Origin: Verrucomicrobiota bacterium
GTDB lineage: Bacteria > Verrucomicrobiota > Verrucomicrobiia > Chthoniobacterales > UBA10450
Length of the DNA stretch: 5,611 bases
Assembly: GCA_003219225.1 (NCBI GenBank)
Contig: QHPZ01000201.1
Span: 4,642-10,252 of the forward strand
Direction of reading: 5' to 3'
Shown: positions 1 to 5,458 of the stretch, piece by piece
Position numbering within the stretch: the stretch's first letter is position 1
Layout of the letters: each line of letters starts with the position of its first letter
Notes under the pieces: model-generated
The model's input: only the letters and a program-made list of their open reading frames with translations
The model's database searches: none
Told to the model about the DNA's origin: nothing
Program-made: the position numbers and the translations under genes

Positions 1-932
1 ATCGTTTTGTTGGGATCGGGAATCATCAGTTCCGCGTCGACCACCAGCTGGGTGCCGAGGCCGTGGCACGCCGGGCACGCCCCGAGATGGCTGTTAAACG
101 AAAAATGTTTCGGCGTCAGCTCGCCGAGCGTGAAGCCGGTCTCTGGATTCCCGTAGTCGGTGGAGAAGCGTTCTTCGGTCCATTCGTCCGATTCGGCTCT
201 TTTTTGTTTCGCTCGCAAGATCGACAATTTGTTCCCGCCCCGTTTCAGTGCCGTTTCCACTGAGTCAGCCATTCGCACGCGAATTCCCTCACGGAGGAGG
301 AGCCGATCGATCACCGCCTCAATCGTGTGTCGCTCGTTCTTTTTCAGCCGAACCGGTTCCGCGCGATCCAACTCCACGATCTCACCGTCAATGCGCGCTC
401 GGACGAAGCCTTCCCGCTTCAATTTCTCAAGCACATCGCGAAACTGGCCGACCTGGTTGTGGACAAGCGGCGCGAGGATGACGATTTTCGTGTCCGGCGG
501 ATACGCCAGGATTTGATCGACAATCCGCTCGGCGGTTTGGCGGTGAATCGCTTCGCCGGTTTTTGGATCGTGCGGCTGACCGACCGCGGCAAAGAGCACC
601 CGCAGATAATCGTAAATTTCGGTCGTGGTCGCAATTGTCGATCTTGGATTTGCTCCGGCGCTGCGCTGCTCGATCGCAATCGCGGGCGACAGGCCCTCGA
701 TGAAATCGACGTCGGGTTTTTCCATTTGATCGAGGAACTGCCGGGCATAGGCGGAAAGGCTTTCCACGTAACGGCGCTGGCCTTCCGCGTAGAGGGTGTC
801 GAAGGCTAGTGAGTATTTACCCGAGCCGCTCAAGCCTGTAATCACGACCAGCTTCTCCCGTGGCAGTTCGACGTGGAGATTCTTCAAATTGTGCTGGCGC
901 GCACCACTGATCTTGATCACTTCGGCAGGCAT
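1..932 (-). CDS. uvrA: UvrA, excinuclease ABC subunit A, N-terminal 310 residues (partial)
   Basis: UvrA is the damage-recognition ATPase of cytoplasmic nucleotide excision repair; it works as a dimer with UvrB. The visible part begins with the typical GARQHNLKNL start and continues into the first Walker A (residues 33-41, GLSGSGKYS). The UvrA block AFDTLYAEGQRRYVESLSAY follows, then EKPDVDFIEGLSPA and the IEQRS Q-loop. The UvrB-binding and signature insert (RARIDGE, KKNERHTIE) comes next, then FSFNSHLGACPAC of the first zinc module. Codon 1 is ATG at 932; an in-frame TGA lies ten codons upstream and no other start lies between, so the start is secure. No strong Shine-Dalgarno or LexA box is visible. 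Two oddities: Walker A has Tyr40 where Ser is expected, and the first CxxC of the zinc module is replaced by NPET (262-265), while the second, CPAC (286-289), is kept. The remaining roughly two thirds lie outside the window. Assignment is very sure. Confidence 0.97.
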   Translation of the reverse strand, partial: MPAEVIKISGARQHNLKNLHVELPREKLVVITGLSGSGKYSLAFDTLYAEGQRRYVESLSAYARQFLDQMEKPDVDFIEGLSPAIAIEQRSAGANPRSTIATTTEIYDYLRVLFAAVGQPHDPKTGEAIHRQTAERIVDQILAYPPDTKIVILAPLVHNQVGQFRDVLEKLKREGFVRARIDGEIVELDRAEPVRLKKNERHTIEAVIDRLLLREGIRVRMADSVETALKRGGNKLSILRAKQKRAESDEWTEERFSTDYGNPETGFTLGELTPKHFSFNSHLGACPACHGLGTQLVVDAELMIPDPNKT

Positions 933-1011
933 GTTGGTGCGAGATGTCGAACCTTCTACTCAAGCACGACTATCCTTTTTCTCCAGCGAATGTCTGCGTG
1001 AGCAGCGGCGG

Positions 1012-1042
1012 TTGGGCACGAATCTTGTCCCAATCAGTGGGA
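1012..1042 (-). other. Two overlapping, mutually exclusive hairpins between the glycosyltransferase gene and uvrA
   Basis: On the minus-strand transcript, just after the glycosyltransferase stop, one hairpin pairs TCCCA with TGGGA (1042-1028, 5-nt loop). A second pairs TTGGGaCA with TGCCCAA (1033-1012, 7 bp with a one-base bulge, 7-nt loop). Both use the same TTGGGA stretch, so only one can form at a time. There is no U-tract after either, so this is not a standard intrinsic terminator. It may mark an mRNA processing or 3' end structure, or be chance. The rest of the 119-bp gap shows no convincing promoter. Confidence 0.3.
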
Positions 1043-1051
1043 GCTCGCCCG

Positions 1052-3100
1052 TTAGGCAACGTGTCGAGCAGGCGAAATCTCGTCGGCACGAGGGACGGCC
1101 GGTGGGGGAGTGGCCCCGTGGGTCACGCGGATCAAGCCGTGTGCAGGAGCCATATCGCTTTTCAAGAACACCGGCGTGACATCGTTGCCGTAGCGATATT
1201 CGACGAAACCGTCCAGTTCGACTTCGCGCTGAAACTTTGGGTACCACTCAGACCATGGTGCCGCAAATCGCGGATCAACGATGATTGCTGAGATGTGAAA
1301 TCGCTCCAGATAGGGCCGGCAATCGCCGCGATCTATTTCCCCGACAAGCTCATCCCAGCGCGCGGTTCCAAACCAGTCACCGACGCTTTTGATTCTGGCC
1401 TCGCGAAAATAGAAAGCGGGCGTTTCACGGCCGAAGACAAGCACACGGCTTCGCCGTCGACCATTGTTAGTCAGCGTATGGATCACGGCCTGGCTCTCAA
1501 GGTAGCCCCGCACGTGTTCCGCCAGATAGGCTTTCTTGCTGCCCGACTGCAATTCAGCCAGCGCTGCAGAATAATAATTTTCGTAAAACCGCAGGCAGGC
1601 TGGCGTAGGAGCGGGACAGACGAAAAGACAGCTGACGATGGCCGTGCCAATCCAGGCGGCGCCGATGGCTGGCCACGACTTGCACTTTCGCTCAAGCCAG
1701 GCGTAACCGACTGTAATAAGAACCCCAGCCCATGCTACGAATACCGGGTACCAGTGCAGCGCATACCTGCCGATTGAGCTAAAAAGCCAGGGAAACAAAA
1801 GATAGACAACCGCAACCGACAGATAGGTAAAACGGAGCGCCGGCTGCCAACGACGTCGCCAGAACACTCTGCCAATAAGGAAGAAAATCGGCGCGTACAT
1901 CACAAGGACCAGCGCACTAACACCGATTTCGCGAAAACTTTCAGACGTTGGATCAGTGAAGAACCGCCATGGCAACAGGAGCAGCGACCGAGGATCCCTC
2001 GGAGTGAGCGTGTCTACCGTGAAGACCACCCCATCCTTGGGACTGAAAATTGGATCCGCGCGATGGAAATACGAATTGAGTATCGGCGGAACCGGATCGT
2101 GAGTTTCGATCAGGTTTCGGAGGTACCACGGAAGGCCTAAGCCAACAAGCGTGAGCGCAAGCAGCCCGACTTGGCGGCGGCGCATTCGTGTGCAGGCGCC
2201 GGCAAAAAACAATGAACCGAGAAACAGCGGTAAATGACCAATCAACGTCAGCTTCATGCCGGCGCAAAATGCTGCCGTTGCAACTAACTCCCGCGCATAA
2301 GCGCGATCTGGCGAATTCCGATAGGCGCACAAGATGGGAACCAGCACAAAAAGTCCGATCGGCACATCAATCATGGCGGTATCGACATAATGGAGATAGA
2401 TCGGCGACAAACCGAGGCAAAGCGGGACCAAGAACTGCTGCGGCTGGAAGCGCTTCCAAGCCGCGCTTTCTTCGCTGCGCTCAGAATCACTGGTAAAAAA
2501 TGCCAGAATACCCAAACAGGTGAGCAAGCCGCAGAGCCAGGTAAGAAATTGACAGTAATCCCCAAGCTTCAAAATGAACAACGCGCTGTAGAGAAGGAGA
2601 AAATTATTCGCGTAAAACGGGAAACGCAGGAACGGATCGACATGTATCCGGCCGGCCGTTGCCCATTCGACGGCGTACGCCAAATGGTAGGTCACAGAAT
2701 CGGACACCGTCGGCGGCAGCACCGCGGGCAAGGCTAAGGCGAGCAGAACGATATAGATAAGAATGGCCGGCGCCGTCCAGCCCTGCGCGATCCGCTGGAG
2801 CATGGTCCGCCAAAAGCCAAACGAGAGCCAATTGCCAACGTTTAGCCACGCGAACAAACAACCTTCCAGCAACAGCAGGACAAATATTCCAAAGAGGTTC
2901 AAAAAATGCGTAAAGCCGAGAAACACCAGGCCGAATCCCGCGATGGCCATGCCTGCGACTGACGTGATGACTACATCGGTGAGTGAATAGGCTTGCTCGC
3001 CACTCCTCCGCCGCACGAGGTGGCCGGTCGTAAAAAAATAAAACCAAGCCAGATGCGCTACGGCCAGGCCCGCAACATAGGTCCGTAAGATCGACAACAT
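1052..3100 (-). CDS. Polytopic membrane glycosyltransferase of the GT-C / ArnT-PMT-like superfamily
   Basis: This 682-residue protein probably transfers sugar from a polyprenyl-linked donor on the outer face of the inner membrane; donor and acceptor cannot be told. About ten or more hydrophobic segments span residues 1-500. Fold clues are an acidic residue in the first large external loop (D134 in SDSVTYHL), a second acidic pair after a membrane segment (HYVDTAMID, D240 and D245), and the family-typical PWYLRN..ETHDPVPP segment near 324. A further clue is SIGRYALHWYP near 442. The C-terminal part (about 520-650) is soluble and ends with a small alpha/beta-like region (RVLVFGRETPAFYF, SAIIVDPRF). 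Residues 203-212 are encoded by a dispersed repeat (see the repeat entry). The last 35 residues form a Pro/Ala-rich tail without obvious fold. Start ATG at 3100 gives a sensible first membrane helix; no strong Shine-Dalgarno is seen. The gene follows the deacetylase gene by 91 bp in the same direction, which hints at shared envelope-glycan work. Superfamily is fairly sure, specific function unknown. Confidence 0.88.
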   Translation of the reverse strand: MLSILRTYVAGLAVAHLAWFYFFTTGHLVRRRSGEQAYSLTDVVITSVAGMAIAGFGLVFLGFTHFLNLFGIFVLLLLEGCLFAWLNVGNWLSFGFWRTMLQRIAQGWTAPAILIYIVLLALALPAVLPPTVSDSVTYHLAYAVEWATAGRIHVDPFLRFPFYANNFLLLYSALFILKLGDYCQFLTWLCGLLTCLGILAFFTSDSERSEESAAWKRFQPQQFLVPLCLGLSPIYLHYVDTAMIDVPIGLFVLVPILCAYRNSPDRAYARELVATAAFCAGMKLTLIGHLPLFLGSLFFAGACTRMRRRQVGLLALTLVGLGLPWYLRNLIETHDPVPPILNSYFHRADPIFSPKDGVVFTVDTLTPRDPRSLLLLPWRFFTDPTSESFREIGVSALVLVMYAPIFFLIGRVFWRRRWQPALRFTYLSVAVVYLLFPWLFSSIGRYALHWYPVFVAWAGVLITVGYAWLERKCKSWPAIGAAWIGTAIVSCLFVCPAPTPACLRFYENYYSAALAELQSGSKKAYLAEHVRGYLESQAVIHTLTNNGRRRSRVLVFGRETPAFYFREARIKSVGDWFGTARWDELVGEIDRGDCRPYLERFHISAIIVDPRFAAPWSEWYPKFQREVELDGFVEYRYGNDVTPVFLKSDMAPAHGLIRVTHGATPPPAVPRADEISPARHVA
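2467..2493. repeat. Dispersed SERSEES-type repeat embedded in a coding region
   Basis: On the minus strand the core reads CCAGTGATTCTGAGCGCAGC followed by GAAGAAA. It matches the widespread short repeat of the form TGTCATTCTGAGCGAAGCGAAGAAT known from many soil and environmental bacterial genomes. Its typical reading-frame products are all present here: SDSERSEES in the glycosyltransferase frame (residues 204-212), VILSAAK in a second minus frame, and FFAALRITG on the plus strand. It forms only an imperfect hairpin (TTCT with AGAA). It sits in a hydrophilic loop between two membrane segments, so the reading frame stays open. Identification is from memory of the repeat, not from a search. Confidence 0.7.
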
Positions 3101-3120
3101 AGTTAGCTTGCGGGCTGACT

Positions 3121-3134
3121 GGGCGCTCCCGCCC
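3121..3134 (-). other. GC-rich hairpin in the leader of the glycosyltransferase gene
   Basis: GGGCG and CGCCC pair around a 4-nt loop about 20 nt upstream of the glycosyltransferase ATG. There is no following U-tract on the minus strand, so it is not an intrinsic terminator for the deacetylase gene. The two genes may therefore be co-transcribed. A role in translation initiation is possible but unproven. Confidence 0.25.
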
Positions 3135-3191
3135 GCCTGCTCAATATTTCAACCCGCATTCGTCCGGTGGAGTTTTGGCGATTGCTTGCTC

Positions 3192-3953
3192 CTAGCTTTT
3201 CGATTTCGCTTTCGTATCTCCGGGTGCCGGTGTCGGACTTGCCGCGGCCAGCCGAAGCAGTTCGGGCACGGTCACGAACTCAAAATGCTTCGCCTCCAAT
3301 TGCGAAAGGACCGCCGGCACCGCTTCGATTGTTCCCGGCCGCGTGTCGTGACAGAGAATAATTGCGCCGGGATGGACGTTGTTCAGAATGCGCTCGCAAA
3401 CTGCCTCAGGCGCAGGGGGAGGTCGAACCCAGTCGAAACTGTCTACATCCCAGAGGATCGTCGCGTACCCAAATTCCGCGCGGATCCAGTTTTCTTGCCG
3501 CGCAAAAACTGCGCCCCCGGGTGGCCGCATCAGTTTCGGACGGCTACCGACGACGCCACGGATTGCAGTGTCGGTCTTCGCCAGTTGCTCGCGCACATCG
3601 TTGTCGGCAAGATCGACAAGGCGAGGATGCCACCAGGTGTGATTGCCGATCTCGTGGCCCTCGCGCTGCTCACGCGCCACGATCTGCGGATACTTTTCGA
3701 CGTTGCTGCCGACGACAAAGAAGGTCGCCTTCGCGCGGTGGGCGGCGAGGATGTCGAGAAGCCTGGGTGTAAGTGCTGGGTCGGGTCCATCGTCGAACGT
3801 CAACGCCACACAGCGCCGCTCAGTGTGAACGGGAGTAAATTTAAAGCGCAGCTCAGCCGCCGTCGGCGTTGGGGTCGATTGGTCGGGTGGAGCGCTCGAT
3901 ATCTGAAATGCTGTCGCAAGGGCCAGACACAGCCATTGTCGCAGAGATGACAT
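3192..3953 (-). CDS. Secreted polysaccharide deacetylase (NodB homology, CE4 family)
   Basis: CE4 enzymes use a divalent metal to remove N- or O-acetyl groups from chitooligosaccharide, peptidoglycan or other surface glycans. All five NodB motifs are visible in the 253-residue product: TFDDGP (52-57, D54 base and D55 metal ligand), HTWWH (105-109, metal ligands H105 and H109), RPPGG (143-147), WDVDSFDW (168-175) and ILCHD (199-203, catalytic H202). The active site therefore looks complete. An N-terminal hydrophobic stretch (about residues 6-21, ending ISSA) reads as a signal peptide, so the enzyme acts in the periplasm or outside the cell. A Pro/Thr-rich linker precedes the domain and a Lys/Ser-rich tail follows it. 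Length is normal for a single-domain family member. Start ATG at 3953 puts the signal peptide at the very N-terminus; no clear Shine-Dalgarno is seen. It is first in the minus-strand series ahead of the glycosyltransferase. The substrate cannot be read from the sequence. Confidence 0.95.
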   Translation of the reverse strand: MSSLRQWLCLALATAFQISSAPPDQSTPTPTAAELRFKFTPVHTERRCVALTFDDGPDPALTPRLLDILAAHRAKATFFVVGSNVEKYPQIVAREQREGHEIGNHTWWHPRLVDLADNDVREQLAKTDTAIRGVVGSRPKLMRPPGGAVFARQENWIRAEFGYATILWDVDSFDWVRPPPAPEAVCERILNNVHPGAIILCHDTRPGTIEAVPAVLSQLEAKHFEFVTVPELLRLAAASPTPAPGDTKAKSKS

Positions 3954-4030
3954 TGCAGAGAGGCGCTAGCATATAAAGCCACATTTTCTCGCCGAAGTTG
4001 CGGAGCAAATCCTCACAGTTGTCCCGGCGC

Positions 4031-4049
4031 GCACGAGTACCGTGCTTTT
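4031..4049 (+). terminator. Short terminator-like hairpin with T-tract, no known upstream gene
   Basis: GCACG pairs with CGTGC around the loop AGTAC, and TTTTT follows directly. This is the layout of an intrinsic terminator read on the plus strand, though a 5-bp stem is short. No plus-strand gene lies upstream, so it could end a small or antisense transcript running out of the deacetylase region, or it may be chance. Confidence 0.25.
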
Positions 4050-4149
4050 TCTCTCGTCAATCCCGTGAAAATGCGGCGACCCCACGCCGAGAAAGGCGCG
4101 GGATTGGTGTGGAAACTGCACCTGCGTCAGTATCGTGCGACAAATTCCG

Positions 4150-4166
4150 CAAATTGTGCTGGCGCG
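4150..4166 (+). repeat. 17-bp exact direct repeat, second copy inside uvrA at 885-901
   Basis: CAAATTGTGCTGGCGCG occurs here in noncoding DNA and again at 885-901, where it encodes the ARQHNL start of UvrA on the minus strand. Read on the minus strand, similarity continues only weakly (GAAT a few bases on). By simple base counting an exact 17-mer pair in 5.6 kb is not expected by chance. It may be a tiny uvrA-derived fragment, or still coincidence. Confidence 0.45.
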
Positions 4167-4240
4167 AATGATGCCGCGCGATAATTTGCCTCTGGCATCG
4201 CGCCGACAATTCGTAAACGCTTTTTTGCACCGCCCCGCTT

Positions 4241-4507
4241 ATGTCTGAACCCGCTCTCCATATTACCCCGGAAGAATTTGCCCAATTGCAGCGCCGCTTC
4301 AGTGAGCTCAAACATTCGATCAATAACGCGCTCGCCGTGATGATGGCGCTGTCCGAGATGTCGCAGCGCCGGCCCGATTACTCCGAAAAGCTCGCCACCA
4401 CCGTGTTGAGCAAAGCGCCGCAGATCGTTTCCGGCTTGCAGGAGTTCACCCAGGCACTGAACGAAAAAGCCGGCGCCAATCAAGGCGTCGCCGGCGAAGC
4501 GAAGTAG
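4241..4507 (+). CDS. Small helical protein with a histidine-kinase H-box-like segment (88 residues)
   Basis: I do not recognise a named family. The protein looks almost entirely helical and cytoplasmic, with no signal peptide or membrane span. Residues 20-42 (FSELKHSINNALAVMMALSE and onward) resemble the first helix of histidine-kinase dimerisation domains: a His (H25), then I-N-N-x-L, then an amphipathic stretch, as in the HD[IL]NNxL type of H-box. A turn around RRPDYSEK (43-50) leads to a second helix (51-75) rich in Leu, Val and Ala, so the whole could be a two-helix hairpin that dimerises into a four-helix bundle. No HATPase or receiver domain is present. Start ATG at 4241 has no clear Shine-Dalgarno ahead of it; TAG ends at 4507. 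The protein might be a phosphotransfer or kinase-binding piece, but the phosphorylatable role of H25 is inference only. The opposite-strand open frame over the same DNA is the shadow. Confidence 0.78.
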   Translation: MSEPALHITPEEFAQLQRRFSELKHSINNALAVMMALSEMSQRRPDYSEKLATTVLSKAPQIVSGLQEFTQALNEKAGANQGVAGEAK

Positions 4508-4587
4508 CCGACCGGCTCTCACTCTTGGCTGATCGCACGTCGCGCATACGCATCCGCGCTTGTCTGCCGCTGCCCTTTTTCGGAACG

Positions 4588-5373
4588 TTAGCTTGCGGTT
4601 AATGACTTGAATTCGACATCCATTCCCGCAACGCCATTGAGCGCGCGAACCAATTCAGCGACCCGATCCCGGCTGAGCTTGGTAGAAGACCGCGTGTTGT
4701 CGATGTAATCGCGAAGTTTTTCTATTCTCAGGCAATGGATGTTCTTCGTTTTGCCGAATGGTGCAGCAAGGGAGGCTTTTGGAAATACCATTACTCCCCG
4801 AACGAATAAATCATCCCATCTACACAGCACGAGGATCTGCTCACGCAACGTCATTAATTTTTGCTCCAACCTGCGGACGTATGGTTGCGAGGATGGTTTG
4901 CCATTCCTGGTTAGTTCTCCGGTTGGGTCCGCCTCAATCAATCCAGTCCAATTCTTGGTTTCGATCGCGAACACTCCTGTCGGTCCGGCAACGATATGAT
5001 CAAAGTTCCCGAATTCTTCGGTGTTCACATTGTTGAAGATAAAAAAGTCATCTGATAAGCGCTCCAGTTCTGCGCCGACTTCGTATTCACCAAGGGCGCC
5101 TTTGCGCCAAATCAAGCGATCCGCCTCGTGCTTGTTCACGCGACGATCGGCGTAGCGCGAGAGCCACAACAGAAACATGCCTATGCCGATTGCTAGGACA
5201 CCTGACGCCACCGCGCGCGGCGTGGTCCGTGCCATAATGAGCGCCGTGATTACGACACCTTCAGCAAAGGCGCACGCTATCGCCACGATTAGCACGGTTC
5301 GAAACATCCGTTTGAATGCCTCGACAGATTGTCGACCGGCGTGCTCGCCCACCGCTCCAAAGACTTTCGCCAT
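4588..5373 (-). CDS. Membrane-anchored NERD (nuclease-related) domain protein
   Basis: NERD domains belong to the PD-(D/E)xK nuclease-like fold and occur in DNA-processing and defence proteins. In this 261-residue protein two membrane segments lie near the N-terminus (about 24-47 and 54-74), followed by a basic stretch (RYADRRVNKHEADR). The NERD core starts at KGALGEYEVGAEL (91-103, E96) and continues to FGNFDHIVAGPTGVFAIETK (121-140). D125, E138 and K140 fit the D...ExK catalytic pattern, so the nuclease centre looks intact. A basic helix (RRLEQKLMTLREQ) and a beta-rich part (VRGVMVFPKAS) follow, also typical. The NERD part should face the cytoplasm. ATG at 5373 is preferred; a TTG at 5406, with AAGGA only three bases before it, would add eleven residues. 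It is divergent from a putative DNA methyltransferase gene 85 bp away. Domain assignment is firm; biological role and any nuclease activity are not shown. Confidence 0.9.
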   Translation of the reverse strand: MAKVFGAVGEHAGRQSVEAFKRMFRTVLIVAIACAFAEGVVITALIMARTTPRAVASGVLAIGIGMFLLWLSRYADRRVNKHEADRLIWRKGALGEYEVGAELERLSDDFFIFNNVNTEEFGNFDHIVAGPTGVFAIETKNWTGLIEADPTGELTRNGKPSSQPYVRRLEQKLMTLREQILVLCRWDDLFVRGVMVFPKASLAAPFGKTKNIHCLRIEKLRDYIDNTRSSTKLSRDRVAELVRALNGVAGMDVEFKSLTAS

Positions 5374-5422
5374 ACTTAAGAATGCCGGGGCAATTTCACC
5401 GCGCAAACGTCCTTGTCTGCTA

Positions 5423-5437
5423 TCACGGTTTTCGTGA
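5423..5437. promoter_or_regulatory. Operator-like dyad between the divergent NERD and methyltransferase genes
   Basis: TCACG and CGTGA form a perfect inverted repeat around GTTTT, and an outer pair AACGTC (5406-5411) / GACGTT (5436-5441) overlaps its right arm. It lies in the 85-bp gap that must hold both promoters, so it could be a shared operator. No clear -35/-10 pair could be placed, and short dyads are common by chance. Confidence 0.25.
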
Positions 5438-5458
5438 CGTTAGGTTGTGGCTGACGAA

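Larger units (their letters stand above)
3954..4240. other. Divergent intergenic region between the deacetylase gene and the 88-residue protein gene
   Basis: This 287-bp stretch should hold the promoters for both flanking genes. On the minus strand a TTGACG hexamer (4060-4055) could be a -35 element, but no good -10 lies 16-18 bp from it. An AT-rich TTATATGCTA lies 20-30 bp before the deacetylase ATG. On the plus strand TTGCCT (4186-4191) is a weak -35 candidate. None is convincing. The region also holds a terminator-like hairpin and one copy of a 17-bp direct repeat, both listed separately. The long open frame that runs antisense across it and the next gene has no protein-like features. Confidence 0.4.

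Noticed and set aside
327..809. 160-residue plus-strand open frame opposite uvrA
   Set aside because: It is the antisense of conserved UvrA codons; no independent signal.
1051..1057. GTTAGGC and, at 5440-5446, GTTAGGT, which fit the GTTRRRY core of integron attC sites
   Set aside because: No matching RYYYAAC partner or attC-like imperfect palindrome lies within a suitable distance.
3102..3113. 12-bp repeat GTTAGCTTGCGG, again at 4587-4598, with a similar GTTAGGTTGTGG at 5440-5451
   Set aside because: About one exact 12-mer pair is expected by chance in this length, and the copies have no common position relative to genes.
3108..3950. 280-residue plus-strand open frame opposite the deacetylase gene
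   Set aside because: It mirrors the deacetylase gene almost exactly, is rich in Arg and Cys, and has no recognisable domain, while the minus frame has all five NodB motifs.
4127..4522. 131-residue minus-strand open frame covering the small H-box protein gene
   Set aside because: It is antisense to the more protein-like plus-strand gene, has an Arg/Gly/His-rich composition typical of a shadow frame, and shows no domain.
4508..4587. Search for a terminator in the convergent gap (CCCTTTTT near 4573-4580)
   Set aside because: There is a T-run but no stable hairpin directly before it.
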